Below, in pieces: positions 10,533-22,500 of a stretch of DNA of 64,000 nt. The notes under the pieces are model-generated. The model searched no databases. It was not told the origin of the DNA and saw only the letters and a list, made by a program, of their open reading frames with translations. The stretch lies in contig NC_003074.8 in assembly GCF_000001735.4 (NCBI RefSeq), forward strand, positions 21,893,261 through 21,957,260, written 5' to 3'. Source of the stretch: Arabidopsis thaliana (Eukaryota > Streptophyta > Magnoliopsida > Brassicales > Brassicaceae). The first letter of the stretch is position 1. Each line of letters opens with the position of its first letter. The translations under genes and the position numbers were made by a program.

Positions 10533-11928
10533 ATGTTATCGAGAAAGGTCATTAAAAAGATATATGCAGATTTTGAGAATGAAGGTTATGGTACTGTCGT
10601 TAGGCAAGGCATCACCAAGTAAGTTTTCTTCTTTTTTTCTTTCTCAATTTTCTCAGGAAAAATCCAATGACTTCACCTTCAAGTTTCATATAATTTTTCT
10701 TGTGGGGTTACTTCAGGAGTGACCATGAGTTATTGGACCCGTTCGTCTCGCTAGTTGAATTTTCCGGTAAAATATTTCCGGAATGTGTAAATTAAATATT
10801 TTGATTTTGATAATTACTTGGGATAATCTAAGCAGCAAATTATTGTTTTTTCAGTTTCACCTCCTGGTGGATTCAAAGATCATCCTCACAGAGGTCGTAT
10901 CACCTATTCATTCTTTCTTCATGTCCACAATGATTTCTCTGTTTTGTAATGCTTCTGATGTAGTTAAATCAACTGTGTACAGGTTTTGAAAGTGTTACAT
11001 ACATGTTCCAGGTGAGAAACAAGTCTTCATCCATGATTCGAGTCAATAATCAGCTTTTGGTTTTTGCTTACTCGGGTTGATTTAACTTGTATAGGGAGGC
11101 ATCATTCACCAAGACTGTAATGGTAATAAAGGTACAATCCATGAAGGAGATGTTCAGGTAAAACCCAAAAAGACATTTTAGAGCTAAAGACAATTGAATC
11201 CTCTTAAGCTTTCTTGTTTCATTCTTTTGATTCTGGTTCTATTGCAGTGGATGACAGCAGGAAGAGGAATCATTCATTCGGAAATGCCTGAAGAACAAGT
11301 CAACAAGGGGTTACAGCTTTGGATCAACCTCCCTTCTAGTGCCAAAATGTATAAGAAGATTCTTCACAAAGATTCATCTTTCTTAATTCACAGATTTTTT
11401 AAATGTTTATATAATACGTTTTCTTTGATTTTCGACAGGATCGAGCCTAAAAATATAGAAATCTCGAGTTCAGAGATACCTAGCGCAGATGACTATGGAG
11501 TAGAGGTCAAAGTCATTGCTGGAGAGTCAATGGGAGTCAAATCTCCTTTCTACACAAAAACACCAATCATGTTCCTAGACTTTACGCTCGATCCAAAAGC
11601 TCAAACCCACCAGGCCGTTCCAGAGTCATGGACCGCCTTTGCCTACATTGTAGAAGGCGATGAAGGCGTTTTTAGCTCCTCGGACTCTTCCACAGTACAA
11701 GCACATAATGTTGTGGTGTTTGGGACAGGGGATGAAGTTAGCGTGTGGAACACGTCAAACTCTAGGCCGTTGAGGTTCTTGTTGATTGCAGGGGAACCGA
11801 TAGGCGAGCCTGTGGTTCAGCATGGGCCATTTGTGATGAACTCACAGGATGAGATTGAAATGACAATTGGGGACTATCGTAATGGCATGAATGGCTTCGA
11901 AATGGCCAAGCATTGGAGGTCAGAGTGA
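10533..11928 (+). CDS. PRN3: pirin PRN3-like protein (AT3G59260)
   Basis: Seven exons: 10533-10618, 10717-10766, 10855-10893, 10983-11011, 11095-11157, 11248-11348 and 11439-11928. The total is 858 nt, or 285 residues. Iron-ligand motifs are intact: DHPHRGFE and GRGIIHSE. The ATG at 10533 (MLSRKVIKKI) was chosen by alignment to PRN1; upstream in-frame Met codons lie before the likely transcription start. The intron at 11012-11094 interrupts the coding sequence between Gln and Gly of the motif YMFQGG, and PRN1 has no intron at that site. Its C-terminus, MAKHWRSE, is longer than that of PRN1. The role is unproven; the fold implies an iron-dependent cupin with nuclear or cytosolic function. A convergent F-box relic follows. 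Confidence 0.9.
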
Positions 11929-12099
11929 AGAGTTTGAAGCAATAACCAGAGAGACAGTTATATTTAGGGTTTCTTATTTATTTCACATGGTTTTTTAATC
12001 TTACATTCTATATCATATCATTGTCACGTAATAAAAAAAAATGCTACGTTTTAGAAAATTGATTAACTATAGTTCAAGCTTATCACTTTCAGATTTAAA

Positions 12100-12475
12100 G
12101 GGTAAATATTTTTCACAAAAGAAAAATCACACTCATGGCTTAAAGATAGTAAAAAGAGGCATGAGTGAATCCTAAACAACTTGAGGAACCAGAAAAGTTC
12201 TTTCGAAATACAATAAAATCCATTACGTCGATGACTTGGAAACATGGTTAATTAAGTAGAGGACAAGCTGAGGTTATCAGAGATTACTTGAATCTTGCAC
12301 TTGGTTTTAAACCTTCTCTAGAAACCATCTGAGACCGGCTAAATACAGAGAAGATGAGCTTGAGTTAGAAATTCAACAAAAAGGCTTTAAAAAAAAGAAG
12401 ACACTAGATGAGAAGAAGATAGTAGAGAAACTTACTTGTGGGATAAAAGCAGATTGTATCTCCAAACCATACAAC
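12100..12475 (-). pseudogene. F-box gene relic with its centre deleted
   Basis: Plus-strand 12100-12350 aligns with 13210-13430, the 3' UTR and last codons of the next F-box gene. Shared blocks include ACACTCATGGC, AAAAAGAGGCAT, ACTTGAG, CAGAGATTACTTGAAT and CCTTCTCTAG. Plus-strand 12380-12475 then resembles the 5' end of such a gene, including a 5'-UTR splice donor (CTTACTTGTGGG, compare CTTACTTGGGG at 14885). Everything between, meaning the F-box, LRRs and most of the FBD, is missing, so the 3' end abuts the 5' leader. The remaining FBD codons are frame-shifted. It cannot encode a protein. Confidence 0.75.
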
Positions 12476-12477
12476 TT

Positions 12478-12885
12478 TTTAATATCAAGGAACAACCGGA
12501 GTCAGAGATTTATAGCAAAAGGAAATGAAAGTTGAAAATTAGGGTTTCTGCCAATTCTAGCCCTAAAAATTTGGCGGGTTCGTTGAGTGTTCCATAAGCT
12601 GGATTTTCTTTTCAAGTTTTGTCAAGTTCTCCGAGTTTGTTGATGATGATATTCTCTGTGATAAAGAAGGATTTGTTTCGTTTAATATCAAGGAACAACC
12701 TGAGTCAGAGATTTATAGCATAAGGGAAATGAAAGTTGAAAATTAGGCTTGTGGCAATTGTAACCCTAATAATTTGGCGGGTTCGTTGAGTTCCAAAAGC
12801 CGGATTTTTCTTTTCAAGTGTGGTCAAGTTCTCAGATTTTGTTGATGATGATATTCTCTGTGATAAAGGATGAGTTGTTTCAAGA
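12478..12885. repeat. tandem duplication of an F-box promoter, about 203 bp per unit
   Basis: Unit 1 starts at 12478 (TTTAATATCAAGGAACAACC) and unit 2 at 12681 with the same 20 bases. Both then run through GAGTCAGAGATTTATAGCA, GAAAGTTGAAAATTAGG, AATTTGGCGGGTTCGTTGAG, GTCAAGTTCTC and GATATTCTCTGTGATAAAG. Homology extends to about 12885. Each unit carries TTTGGCGGG (12570-12578 and 12773-12781). The unit matches the promoter of the downstream F-box gene at about 14920-15130. These are therefore two orphan promoter copies with no intact gene attached. Confidence 0.85.
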
Positions 12886-13332
12886 GTCGAATCAAGTTGT
12901 GGCAGTTTCGTCTGCGTGAAGCTAACTTTGACAACGATAGATGTGACTGACATCATTATAAATGGAAAGCTTTTTTTGATATGTTAAGAATCCAAAAACA
13001 TTATTAATGAACAAGCTTGATACCAAAAGATGTATTCCGATTGAAGCTTCTCTTTTTCGTCGTAGGAAACCAAAAAGACAAATCAAAGCTTATACAGAAA
13101 CAGAAGAACTGAAAATACTAAACGTTACGTTAACATTGTTGAGCTAACCGACACAAGCATAAATATAAAACATAAAGCCTCAGATACTATTACAAACTTA
13201 AGAGGCAGCCGAGACACACTCATGGCCTTGACATGGAAAAAAGAGGCATAAGTGAACCCTAAAGAACTTGAGAAACCTGAAATGTTCTTCCAACATACGA
13301 AGTCCATTTCGCCGATGAAAAGGGAACATGCT
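12886..13332. other. spacer with 3' UTR of the next F-box gene
   Basis: About 450 nt. The right half, from about 13210, is homologous to 12100-12260 and is the likely 3' UTR of the next gene. Nothing was recognised in the left half. Confidence 0.5.
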
Positions 13333-14612
13333 TTAAATAGAGGACAAGACAAGATTGTCAGAGATTACTTGAATTCTGCACTCGGTTAAACCTTCTCTAG
13401 GAACCATCTGAAATTGGCTTAATACTTCCTCCACATCTTCGTCAATTGATGTTTCGTAGTGAATTATGAGTTGTTCAAGATTAGGCATTGTCTCAAGGAA
13501 GTACTCGACTTGATCCATCATTTTGTCCATGTCCTCATCTTCATCGATATCTCCAAACTTCATTATCTTTAAGACCTTCACAGGACTTAATGATAGACAA
13601 GTGGGAATGTTCTCCTCCTCCCAAGGTTTGCACAGGCACTCGTCACTGCTTTGACATTTCATATCATATCTGTGGAGAAGTCCCTGAAACATAAAGGAAA
13701 CACATTTCAATATCGGCTTCTCTCTGTTTGAATAATGTATCAGCAAAGAATATAGTTAGTACTTCAAAGACAAGGGTTTCTAGGTTTGGACTGTTCTTGA
13801 GTAGAGCCGTCAATGATTCCCATCCCACAAGACGATCAGTCTTAACGGTTAGCTGAATCAGGTTGTTGAAAACCGGCAGTGGCTCACAGCAGAAACAGAG
13901 TACCTGAAACAGAGTATCACCTTTTAAATCCGAAGGAAAAAAAGAAGAAGATGAGTACGAAGTTGGAGACTACTGACCTCAAGAGTGTTGTAAGATAAGT
14001 AAAGGGACCTAACATTACAAATTCCAATGAAAAAAACAGTTGCATTACCAACCAACCCCTCATGCTGGATTGGATCATCCGCTGAAAATTTGGCCTTATG
14101 GATCTGATCATGTGTCATTTGAAGATCAAGACGAGCTTCAACAAGCGAATCAAAATTCGCTTTAAGATACCTGTCAGCAATGACATCAGAATATTCCAAG
14201 TACAAGAGATTAGGAGTACAAACGACACACTCTTGTGATTCTCAAAGAACATTTGATTAAAACGAAACGTTAGTCTCTTGAGGCTTGTGCTAGATACAGA
14301 ACAAGACTCCCAAAATTCCTGAACCATAGTATTGCACCCATCAATCGCTGTAGACATAGGCCAATCCCAACATGAAGAGATGTCTAGTGCAAGTTCTGAT
14401 ACACGACGTTTCAACACATTGGTTATCCAACCAATGACAGGAGCAGGTCCAACGTCATCTTTACACTTGATGGAGAATCTGTTCAAAGGAACATTCTTAC
14501 ACAAAGCCAATTTACCATCCACACGCTTTATGAAACGTTGGAGCATCTTAACCCTTTCTTGTTTTGTCACTCCATAATGCATACGCTTAGAGTCATCAAA
14601 ATCGAGATTCAT
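13333..14612 (-). pseudogene. truncated, frame-shifted F-box/LRR/FBD gene (AT3G59270-like)
   Basis: Homology to the array's F-box proteins begins only at NLDFDDSKRM, using the ATG at 14612. The F-box itself is gone. Exon 1 (about 14612-13978) has also lost some 70 residues of LRR, joining a SELALDISS-like segment directly to a QEFWESCS-like one. It carries a 1-nt deletion near 14219: the sequence reads TTTGTACTCC where paralogues read TTTGAYACNCC. The later exons are intact, 13903-13763 (141 nt as in the sisters) and 13683-13333 with a complete FBD (SSP-type block LSPVKVLKIMKFGD). A short FBD-like protein could still be produced from the 3' exons. I consider it a decaying copy. Confidence 0.72.
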
Positions 14613-16005
14613 CTTTTTCAAATGCAAATCACCACTTATAGCCTGAACAGAGCAAATGAGCTTAAGTAAGAAAATACAACAAAGGGATTCCAAAAATACA
14701 ACATTACCAATTTCAAAGCCGGTTTCAAGGTCTAAGCCTTTCACACAATCTTTAAGTTTCCATTTAGATTCTTAACAGAAAGAGAAATATTGATAACTAA
14801 GAATCAAAACATCAACACACATAGGCAAATGTTCTTCTTTTCGAAAGTTTTTAAACTAGAGACACTACTTGAGAAGAGGAGAAGCTTACTTGGGGTGTGA
14901 AGCAGAGATCATTATACAACTGTTGAGTTTTCAATGTACTTTCAAAGAAACCGGATTCAGAGGTTTTATAGCCAAAGTGAAGTGAAAGTTGTAGATTAGG
15001 GTTTTGGTAACTGTAGCCCTTGTAATTTGGCGGGAGGGGTTAGTTCCAATGTTGGATTTTCTTTTTGTGTGTTGTCAAGTCCTGAGATTTTGGAGATCTC
15101 TGTGATAACCAAGGAGGAATTTTTCACAAGAGTCTAATCAAGTAATATCAGTTTCATATCGTCTGTCTTCTCTATCCAATTTTTTGAATTTTAACCTTTT
15201 AATATAATTTGAGACGAAATTGCGTCTGTATGACGTCAACCAAATTACCATATTGTTCATGCTAAAGACAGACAACTTCTCATCTAAACTCTTTGATTAT
15301 TTTCATGCCTTATCTCGAATTCATACAACTAAAGCAGTCTTTGATATCTGTTGGAATAAAGAAAAGTTGTATGAGGAGATTAAGAAGTGAACCAAATCAG
15401 GATCGTCACATTTCACTCAACGTCTATAAAACTCTCTCAAGACGAACCACTTCGCTTCTACTTCAACAGGCCTACTCATCTCCTTTCATGTTTTCATCGT
15501 AGCTTCTTCAATTCGGATTGCCAAAATTGGGTCGTTATTTATCTGTGATTGTGCATAGAATTTTATTTTGTATAGATCCACCCTTACGAAATGAGACTCG
15601 GGCTACCCAAAACATGATCAAGTCACACTTAGAGATCTAGATTTTACCTATTACACAAAAACCACTCAAATAACGAAGTTTTTTATTATACATTATACAT
15701 TACAGAGTGTAGATGATCAGTTTGGAATCTGAATCAAAAACAGGAAGGATAGCTTTAAAAGAGTCTTCTCTCAGGAGAGAAGGATAAAACATACACAAAC
15801 AGAACAATCCTTTCTAGTTTTCAGAGGTTCTTTGACACTGATCAACTGATCAGAGCAAACCTGTCTTAGTTATTACTAATTTAATGTGTGAAGAAAACTA
15901 TGGCCGTTTTGTAAGTTCCACATCATCTCAAAGAAACCATGAACTCGTCTTGATTTTACATTAAGAGCAAGAATTTTGAGTCTGGAAAACAAAAAGAGTA
16001 AGGTC
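14613..16005. other. decayed F-box 5' region, promoter and spacer
   Basis: The left part holds the 5' leader of the F-box copy, with a donor at 14889/14890, and its promoter, with a telo-box near 14998 and TTTGGCGGG at 15026-15034. From about 15150 to 15680 no feature is recognised. From about 15690 to 16005 is the probable 3' UTR of PAM16. Confidence 0.5.
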
Positions 16006-17259
16006 TTAACTAGGTGTACCGTTGCCTTGGCTTCTGTACACAACTTCTAGACATTCTTTGGCTCGATGAACTTTAGATTGAAGGTAAAAGCTCCCTGCTT
16101 TCGCATTATTCTCAAACAGTTTGTCATATTTCTGCATTCATATATAAAGCCAGTCCTTTTAGTTATTCGATTCAGAGTTCCAAAAGTAAATCATTCATTC
16201 GTCATTGGTAAAAGAGAAATGTTGACCTGTAATATCTCTTCCCAAGAGGTCTTCTCGGTTACACCAAGAATCTGCCTAGCCTCTTGCTCAGTGATGGCTT
16301 TCCCTGCTTGACGTACTCCATTTTGCATTGCTTCCTGCGCAACACCAGATTTAGACGCATCTGCAAAAGAATTTTCTCCTAGGTAAGACAGGTCTCCTTC
16401 GTAACAAATACCTGACCACCCTTTGTCTTAGGTATCGAGTAAAAGAGAGCAGCAATATGATTCAGAAACATATCAACCGTTCTAACAGTTGTAAACACAC
16501 ACAAACAGGAGCTGCCAGAATCAACAATTACCAAGAAATGTAATTGCCTTATCATTGGATTCATAAAGCAATCACTTGATGTGAAAAGGGTGAATATAAA
16601 ACAAAAAGTGTTGGAAACTTACTAGCAAGTGCTTGACGATAGGCTTGAAAGACAGCACGACCAATGATCCCAGAACCCATCACAATCAAATTTGCAAGTA
16701 GTCTCCCAGCCTGTAAAAAGAAAAGAAATGAGAATGTTATAGAATAAATGCAACATGACAAGTAGAGATGAAGAAGGGATTTGTAAACAAAGAAACATGT
16801 CCAAATTCAAGCCAGCTCAAAATCATCGATCTATCGCCAATACATTAAAACTTCAACATTGAGACATCTTTGCCTAGAAAGAACAAATGAGAACCGAAAA
16901 AATTTGTTTGTTTTTTTCAATTGGAAAATGTTCTATTCACTGCGAATACGAATATGGATGAATTTCAATCAATCAATCAATCATACAACGAGAAAATTTT
17001 CGTTAGTAATAAACACCAAAATTTTCCGAAATTATCTCAAAATGAAACAACCAGTTGAATAATCCGTACCCAATTCATAAAACCCATCTGCCTCTCTAAT
17101 TTATACAATTGAACAACATAAATCTAATAGATGATCTCAAATCATGCTAACATCAATTGATTTACCAAATGATAAAAGAGTCATCACTCAAGAGATTAAA
17201 GCGGCAAGAAACAATTAAAAATTTGGAAAAAACGAAGAGAGGAGGAGGAAACCCACCAT
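16006..17259 (-). CDS. TXR1: PAM16/TXR1, subunit of the mitochondrial import motor
   Basis: Reverse-strand coding exons 17259-17257, 16710-16623, 16360-16227 and 16131-16006 total 351 nt, or 116 residues, the usual length for plant PAM16. The first coding exon is only the ATG, and a 546-nt intron begins immediately after it. The protein starts MAGRLLANLIVMGSGIIGRA, a short hydrophobic N-terminus that inserts in the inner mitochondrial membrane. A degenerate J-like domain follows (ITEQEARQILGV, TSWEEILQKYDKLF) without the HPD motif. PAM16 pairs with the J-protein PAM18 and restrains the mtHsp70 import motor. The Arabidopsis gene is known from thaxtomin resistance (TXR1) and as MUSE5, a negative regulator of immunity. 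Confidence 0.95.
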
Positions 17260-17528
17260 GGCAGCCGATTAATTGATGGTTTAAATCTCGATAAGATGCT
17301 AATCTCTTGATTCGTTTTCGAGGTTGGTAGAGAAATAAAAAGGACTTGAAGGAAGAAGGGAATAGAAGAAGAATCTAGGGTTCTCTCACTTGTGTTGTTT
17401 TGTTGTGTTCGTGTAATAAAAGTTTGGGAGAAACACGGAACACCGATGACCAAACACGAAACAGGGGATTGATGCCCAAGGTCGTTTTCTTTAATAATAC
17501 CCAATAGAAACTCAACACGTATTATTTA

Positions 17529-17559
17529 TGGGCTTGGGCTGCTAAATAAATCAGGCCCA
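17529..17559 (-). promoter_or_regulatory. site II elements of the PAM16 promoter
   Basis: TGGGCT occurs twice back to back at 17529-17540, and AGGCCCA follows at 17553-17559, about 270-300 nt upstream of the PAM16 ATG. Site II (TGGGCY) clusters are the known TCP-bound hallmark of plant nuclear genes for mitochondrial and ribosomal proteins, which fits the product. Confidence 0.6.
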
Positions 17560-18581
17560 TCTTCTACTCCGAGGATCAATATTGACCGTTGAAAAATTAA
17601 AGAGTTCACATTCAATAGTCTGAGTTTATTTATGAAAATTGGTATATTTAGTGTTTCCTTACTTGTACTTTTTTTTTTCAATTTAAGCTTTTCTATTCTT
17701 TGAAGAAATGTGTAATCATAAACATAAAGGTTTGGTTATATTCTTGTGTTTAGAATTGTGTAATATAGTTGATCCAATTATATAAAGCTTTTACTTTAAT
17801 AAGAAGTATGAGTTTAAAACTAAAAAAATATAAAAACTTTTTACTATTTCTTCACACTAAATTACTCTAGAAAATTTTTGAACCTCTTTGAAAAATCACT
17901 TTAGATCTCCAGATTTTCTTTTAAAAATCCACCAAAATTTTTTTTTTTTTTTTTTTTCGTTTATATCAAGCCAACCATCTAATAAATCTCCCAAAACCTT
18001 ATTTTTACCAAATATAACGGAAAGTCAGATTTAACAACAAACAATCTTAATTAGTAATGTAGATAGTAGATACAATTGATTAGAAAAGTGCATGTATAAT
18101 TTTGTTTTAAAAACTTATAGTTCAATGAACAAATATAATGGTATATTCACTTCAATCCAAGTAATTAATTCACTAAACCAACTGTGATGTAAATAAAGTG
18201 GGGAAAAGGGATGAAGGAGAGATTAAAATCCCTGAATTTACTGCGTGTTAAATGCGCTGTCTTTATTACTATTTTCTTAATTAATCGTTTCCTTCCCAAA
18301 TTTTGGCTGCTTTGAATCGTCTCTAGCTCCGAGAACCCAGGTTATACACACAAACTAAACTATACGAAAACAAAAACAAAGAACAAGTGTGAAGCCAAAC
18401 GCAGAATTTTGGGAAACCATCGCACAAGCTTCCATAGATTTCTCTCTTGTTCCTTCCCGTTTCTTCCTCTCCCCCATATTTCTCTCCAGCTCCGCCTCAC
18501 TGTTCCGCGATCCAATTTCCTTTTCCAGCAGGTTTGATTGATTTTGTTCTTCCTTTGTGAGATCGGATTCATGTTTGTGGC

Positions 18582-18612
<31 letters not shown>

Positions 18613-19535
18613 TCCTTTTAGATCTTTGTTTCCATTTTGATAATTTCAGCTGACTTTGGCATTATATCTTCTGCTTTGGATTGTTTGTTTGATCAATTGC
18701 AAATCGTTTCGATAGACGAAATCTCGAATCACGCAATCAATTTTAAACATGTTAAGAAGCTGCATTTTGAAGGCTGTTCTTGAATCCAAAATGTGTTTGG
18801 CACCCAGAATTTGTTTTGACTTTATTGATGATTTGTCGGTGGTTGTTCATTTGGGAGATTTTGTTGCGCTATGGATCTTTTATATTGCATAGATAATGTT
18901 TTTTAGGTTTAATCTGAAAAAAAAAATGTATCAAGGTCTCGCTGATTTATGTGTGAGTCGAGGATTTGATCCTTTGCAAGATTTTTGTCTTACGCTAGTG
19001 CCATGTATGTTTATGTGAAGGTTACTTCATTTGGTTCATGTTGTATCAAATTTTCTTTATGGGAGGTTTTGTTGCTATGGATCTTTCTATAGCCTATATA
19101 ATGTTTATTAGGTTGAATCTGAACATAAAATGGATCACAGTCACGTCATTATGCTGATTTATTTGTGATTGCTGCTTGATTCGATGATTTTTAAACTTTT
19201 ACATGATTTTTACGGTGGTGGATGTCTGTTTATATTATGGTTGATCAATTTGGTTCATACTGTATTAAACTTCATTTACTTACTAGTTTTACATTGGAAT
19301 GTGAGATTTGACTGTGATTTATTGTGGGTTCTTCTTCTTCATTTTTTTTTAATTCTATTCAGTTTCAAACTACAAGATTTTGTTTTGATATGGCTCTTTA
19401 TTTTCAATTTTTTTTGTGATTGCTGGTTTGTTTGAATTATTTGAAACAATTGACACTGAAAGCTCTTTGCATTCTGAACAGGCTATAAGTGTAGTTAGCA
19501 CTTCTTCTATAAAAAGCAGTGTCTCACATTTGGAT
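17560..19535. other. divergent spacer, EPS3 promoter and 5'-UTR intron
   Basis: 17580-18240 is AT-rich spacer with a T-run at 17941-17958 and no gene recognised. The EPS3 leader probably begins near 18300-18360. A large 5'-UTR intron then appears to run from a donor near 18531 (CCAGCAG|GTTTG) to an acceptor at about 19482 (GAACAG|GCTATAAG). The intron contains a TA repeat at 18582-18604. Confidence 0.5.
18582..18604. repeat. TA dinucleotide repeat
   Basis: About eleven TA units followed by a T-run, inside the presumed 5'-UTR intron of EPS3. Likely length-polymorphic; no function is implied. Confidence 0.8.
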
Positions 19536-22500
19536 ATGAAGAAAGCATTTGGTCAAACTGTCAGAGACCTGTAAGGATTGGACTACATATAATTAAATGA
19601 ATTATCTTTCCAATCCATGTGTGGATTATCTATTTTTATTGACGAATCCGAACATTATCTTTTCATCCATTTGTTGCAGCAAGAGAGGGGTCAACAAGAA
19701 AGTGCTTAAAGTACCTGGAATAGAACAGAAGGTAAAGAATGCTGTTTGCTTCTCTCTATTTTTGTTTCTATTGAAACTTTTCTGATGTCTTGATTAAGAT
19801 GCTGTTTTTAGTTCGCCATGATTCATTCAATCAATTTTCTAATGAAGTTTTGTGAAGGTTGAATTATAGATAAGCTTCTATTTGGTTGACACACTCCTTT
19901 TATTTGATGGAATTATAGGAGATTTTCGATATATTCTTTCACTTTGTTTGCCTCTCATTTTTGCACTTCTGTTTCTTGTTCAGGTTCTAGATGCTACCAG
20001 CAATGAGTCCTGGGGTCCGCATGGATCACTTCTTGCGGACATTGCACATGCTTCGAGAAATTAGTAATTACAAATACCTTTATCATGTTCTCCTTTTTCA
20101 TAATATGATCTTATGAATGAATTTTTTGTTTTTCTCATGCAGCCATGAATACCAGATTACTATGGGAGTGTTATGGAAACGTCTTAGTGACTCTGGAAAA
20201 AATTGGCGGCATGTCTATAAGGTAAAAAAAATGAAGGACTAGCTTGTTTTCGATATGCTTATAGTGTTGTGGTAGTAAATATAACTAATTCCTACTGGAT
20301 TATCTCTTCTCGACTCTCCAGGCATTGACAGTCTTGGAGTACATGGTAGGCCATGGATCAGAACGTGTCATAGAAGAGGTTAAAGAACATGCATATCAAA
20401 TTACGGTAATGACCACATAGTAGTAATTTATATTGGATGTCTCCAAAACAAGATTATTTGTTGGTATCTCAGCTATTGATTTTCCTACTGATGGAGTTTT
20501 ATCTCTTTTCCATGTATTAGACATTATCTGGTTTTCAGTATATTGATTCCAGCGGTAAAGATCAAGGTAGCAATGTCAGGAAGAAGGCGCAGAGCCTTGT
20601 GGCTTTGGTTAATGACAAAGAAAGAATAACGGAGGTCAGAGAGAAGGCTGCTGCTAACAGAGATAAGTATGTCTGCTTCTTGTTTCCCCAATGGGTTATC
20701 TCATGCACATTTGTTTGATTAAAACTGCTGCCTAGCCAGGATTTATAATTGCTATCTATTCTACCAAGTCAAGTCATGAATAGGCAATTTTCATCATTAC
20801 GAGCATCTGTATTTTAAGTAAGCTTTTCCTCCATGAGAGCACATATTTCCCATAACCTGACATTTTTTTTGTACAACAGGTATCATAACTCAATGCATAG
20901 GCCGTCAGGAGGATATGGGGACAAATATGATTACGAAGGCCGCTATGGAGACAGAGATGAAGGGCGAAGTAGTTATGGGAAAGAGAGAGAATATGGTTAC
21001 AGGGATGATGATAGAAATAGTCGTGATGGCGATCGTTATTCTAGAGACTCTGAAGACCGATATGGAAGAGATGGTAACACGGATGACGAATACCGTGGAA
21101 GGAGCAGAAGTGTTGATAATTACAATGGATCAAGAGGTAGGAGCTCGGACAGGGAACGGCCTATTGAGGATGATGGCCAATCCTCATCGCGGTATGTTGA
21201 TTAAATTTATAATCTCCCTCTTTAAATTGGACCGACAAATCAAAGATATTTTAAGGTGACAAATCAACAATATTCGGATGTGTAATAGCTTAGATGTCCT
21301 CGATGTAAAAAAAGACTCGTCTTGCGTCCTGAGCATCATACCAAAAATTTGATGAAACATTTCTCTTTGTTCTGTAGGGATAGTGGTGCGCCAGCTGATG
21401 ATCATTCTCAAGATGGGAGGTAATTTCCAGAGACGTGTACTGATTTTGGAAGGGTCCCTTTTTTATTATTTGTATTAAGTATTATGGAAAAAATGTCAAT
21501 ACTTATCTCTTACTTTTGAGATTTGATAGAGGGGGGCTAGAGAGAAAGTTCTCTGAACAAAATATTGGTGCTGCTCCACCTAGTTATGAAGAAGCTGTGA
21601 GTGAATCACGGAGCCCTGTATACAGTGAAAGGTGACAATTCTCTTCACTGCAAATTGAGAAGTACTTTTTTCTTAGCAGTTTTGAATTCAAATGATGAAT
21701 CATTTAAAATTTCTTCATTGAAGGGATGGTGGAGAGACCCCACAAGTTGCTCCTCCAGGAGCTGCTGCTTCTCCTCTTGCTGAAAACATCAGCGTGGACA
21801 ACAAAGCTGCTGATTTTGTTAATGAATCATCTCCTCAGCAAGTTGAGGCTTTTGATGAATTTGATCCACGAGGTTCAGTTTCAGGTACAGAGCTTCCCAT
21901 GCTTGCAATTGTCTAGTTACGACTCCTAAGCAGCATAAGAATTTGCTTTCCTTGATAATTCAGTAAATGTTAAAAACACCTTATTTTAAGGTATAGGATT
22001 GTGTTCTGATCTGAGTGTTGCCATTGTATATCATGTCTTTTTCAGCAGCATGTGCACCTACAGCTGGTGCTTCGGTTCCTGCACCTATCCCACCAACAGT
22101 GGTTTCTACGCCTGCCCCGCCTGCCTCAATTAATGCAGAAATGGATTTGCTTGGCTCTCTTTCAGATGTATTTTCACCAAATCCCTTGGCTATTGTAACA
22201 TCTGATTCCACTTCTGTTGAAACCAATGGACAAGCAAACACTGGTTTAGCTCCATCGTTTTCTACTTCTCAGTCATCTACTCAGGTATTCTCATTTACCA
22301 ATTATGTTTAAAGTTTTTTTAATGGGTATGTTACTGGGTTCATCTGAAAACTCAACCGGATGGTTTATTTATCTTTTGCCCTTTGTGCAGCCTTTTGATG
22401 ATCCATTTGGTGACTCTCCTTTCAAAGCCATCACTTCTGCTGACACTGAGACAAGCCAACATCAGAGTTTTGGAGTTCCTTTTCAGCCAACACCACCAAC

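Noticed and set aside
14613-14744. Upstream extension of the F-box pseudogene frame
   Set aside because: It starts at a non-ATG codon and crosses a probable intron acceptor (TTCAG|GCTATAAG on the reverse strand).
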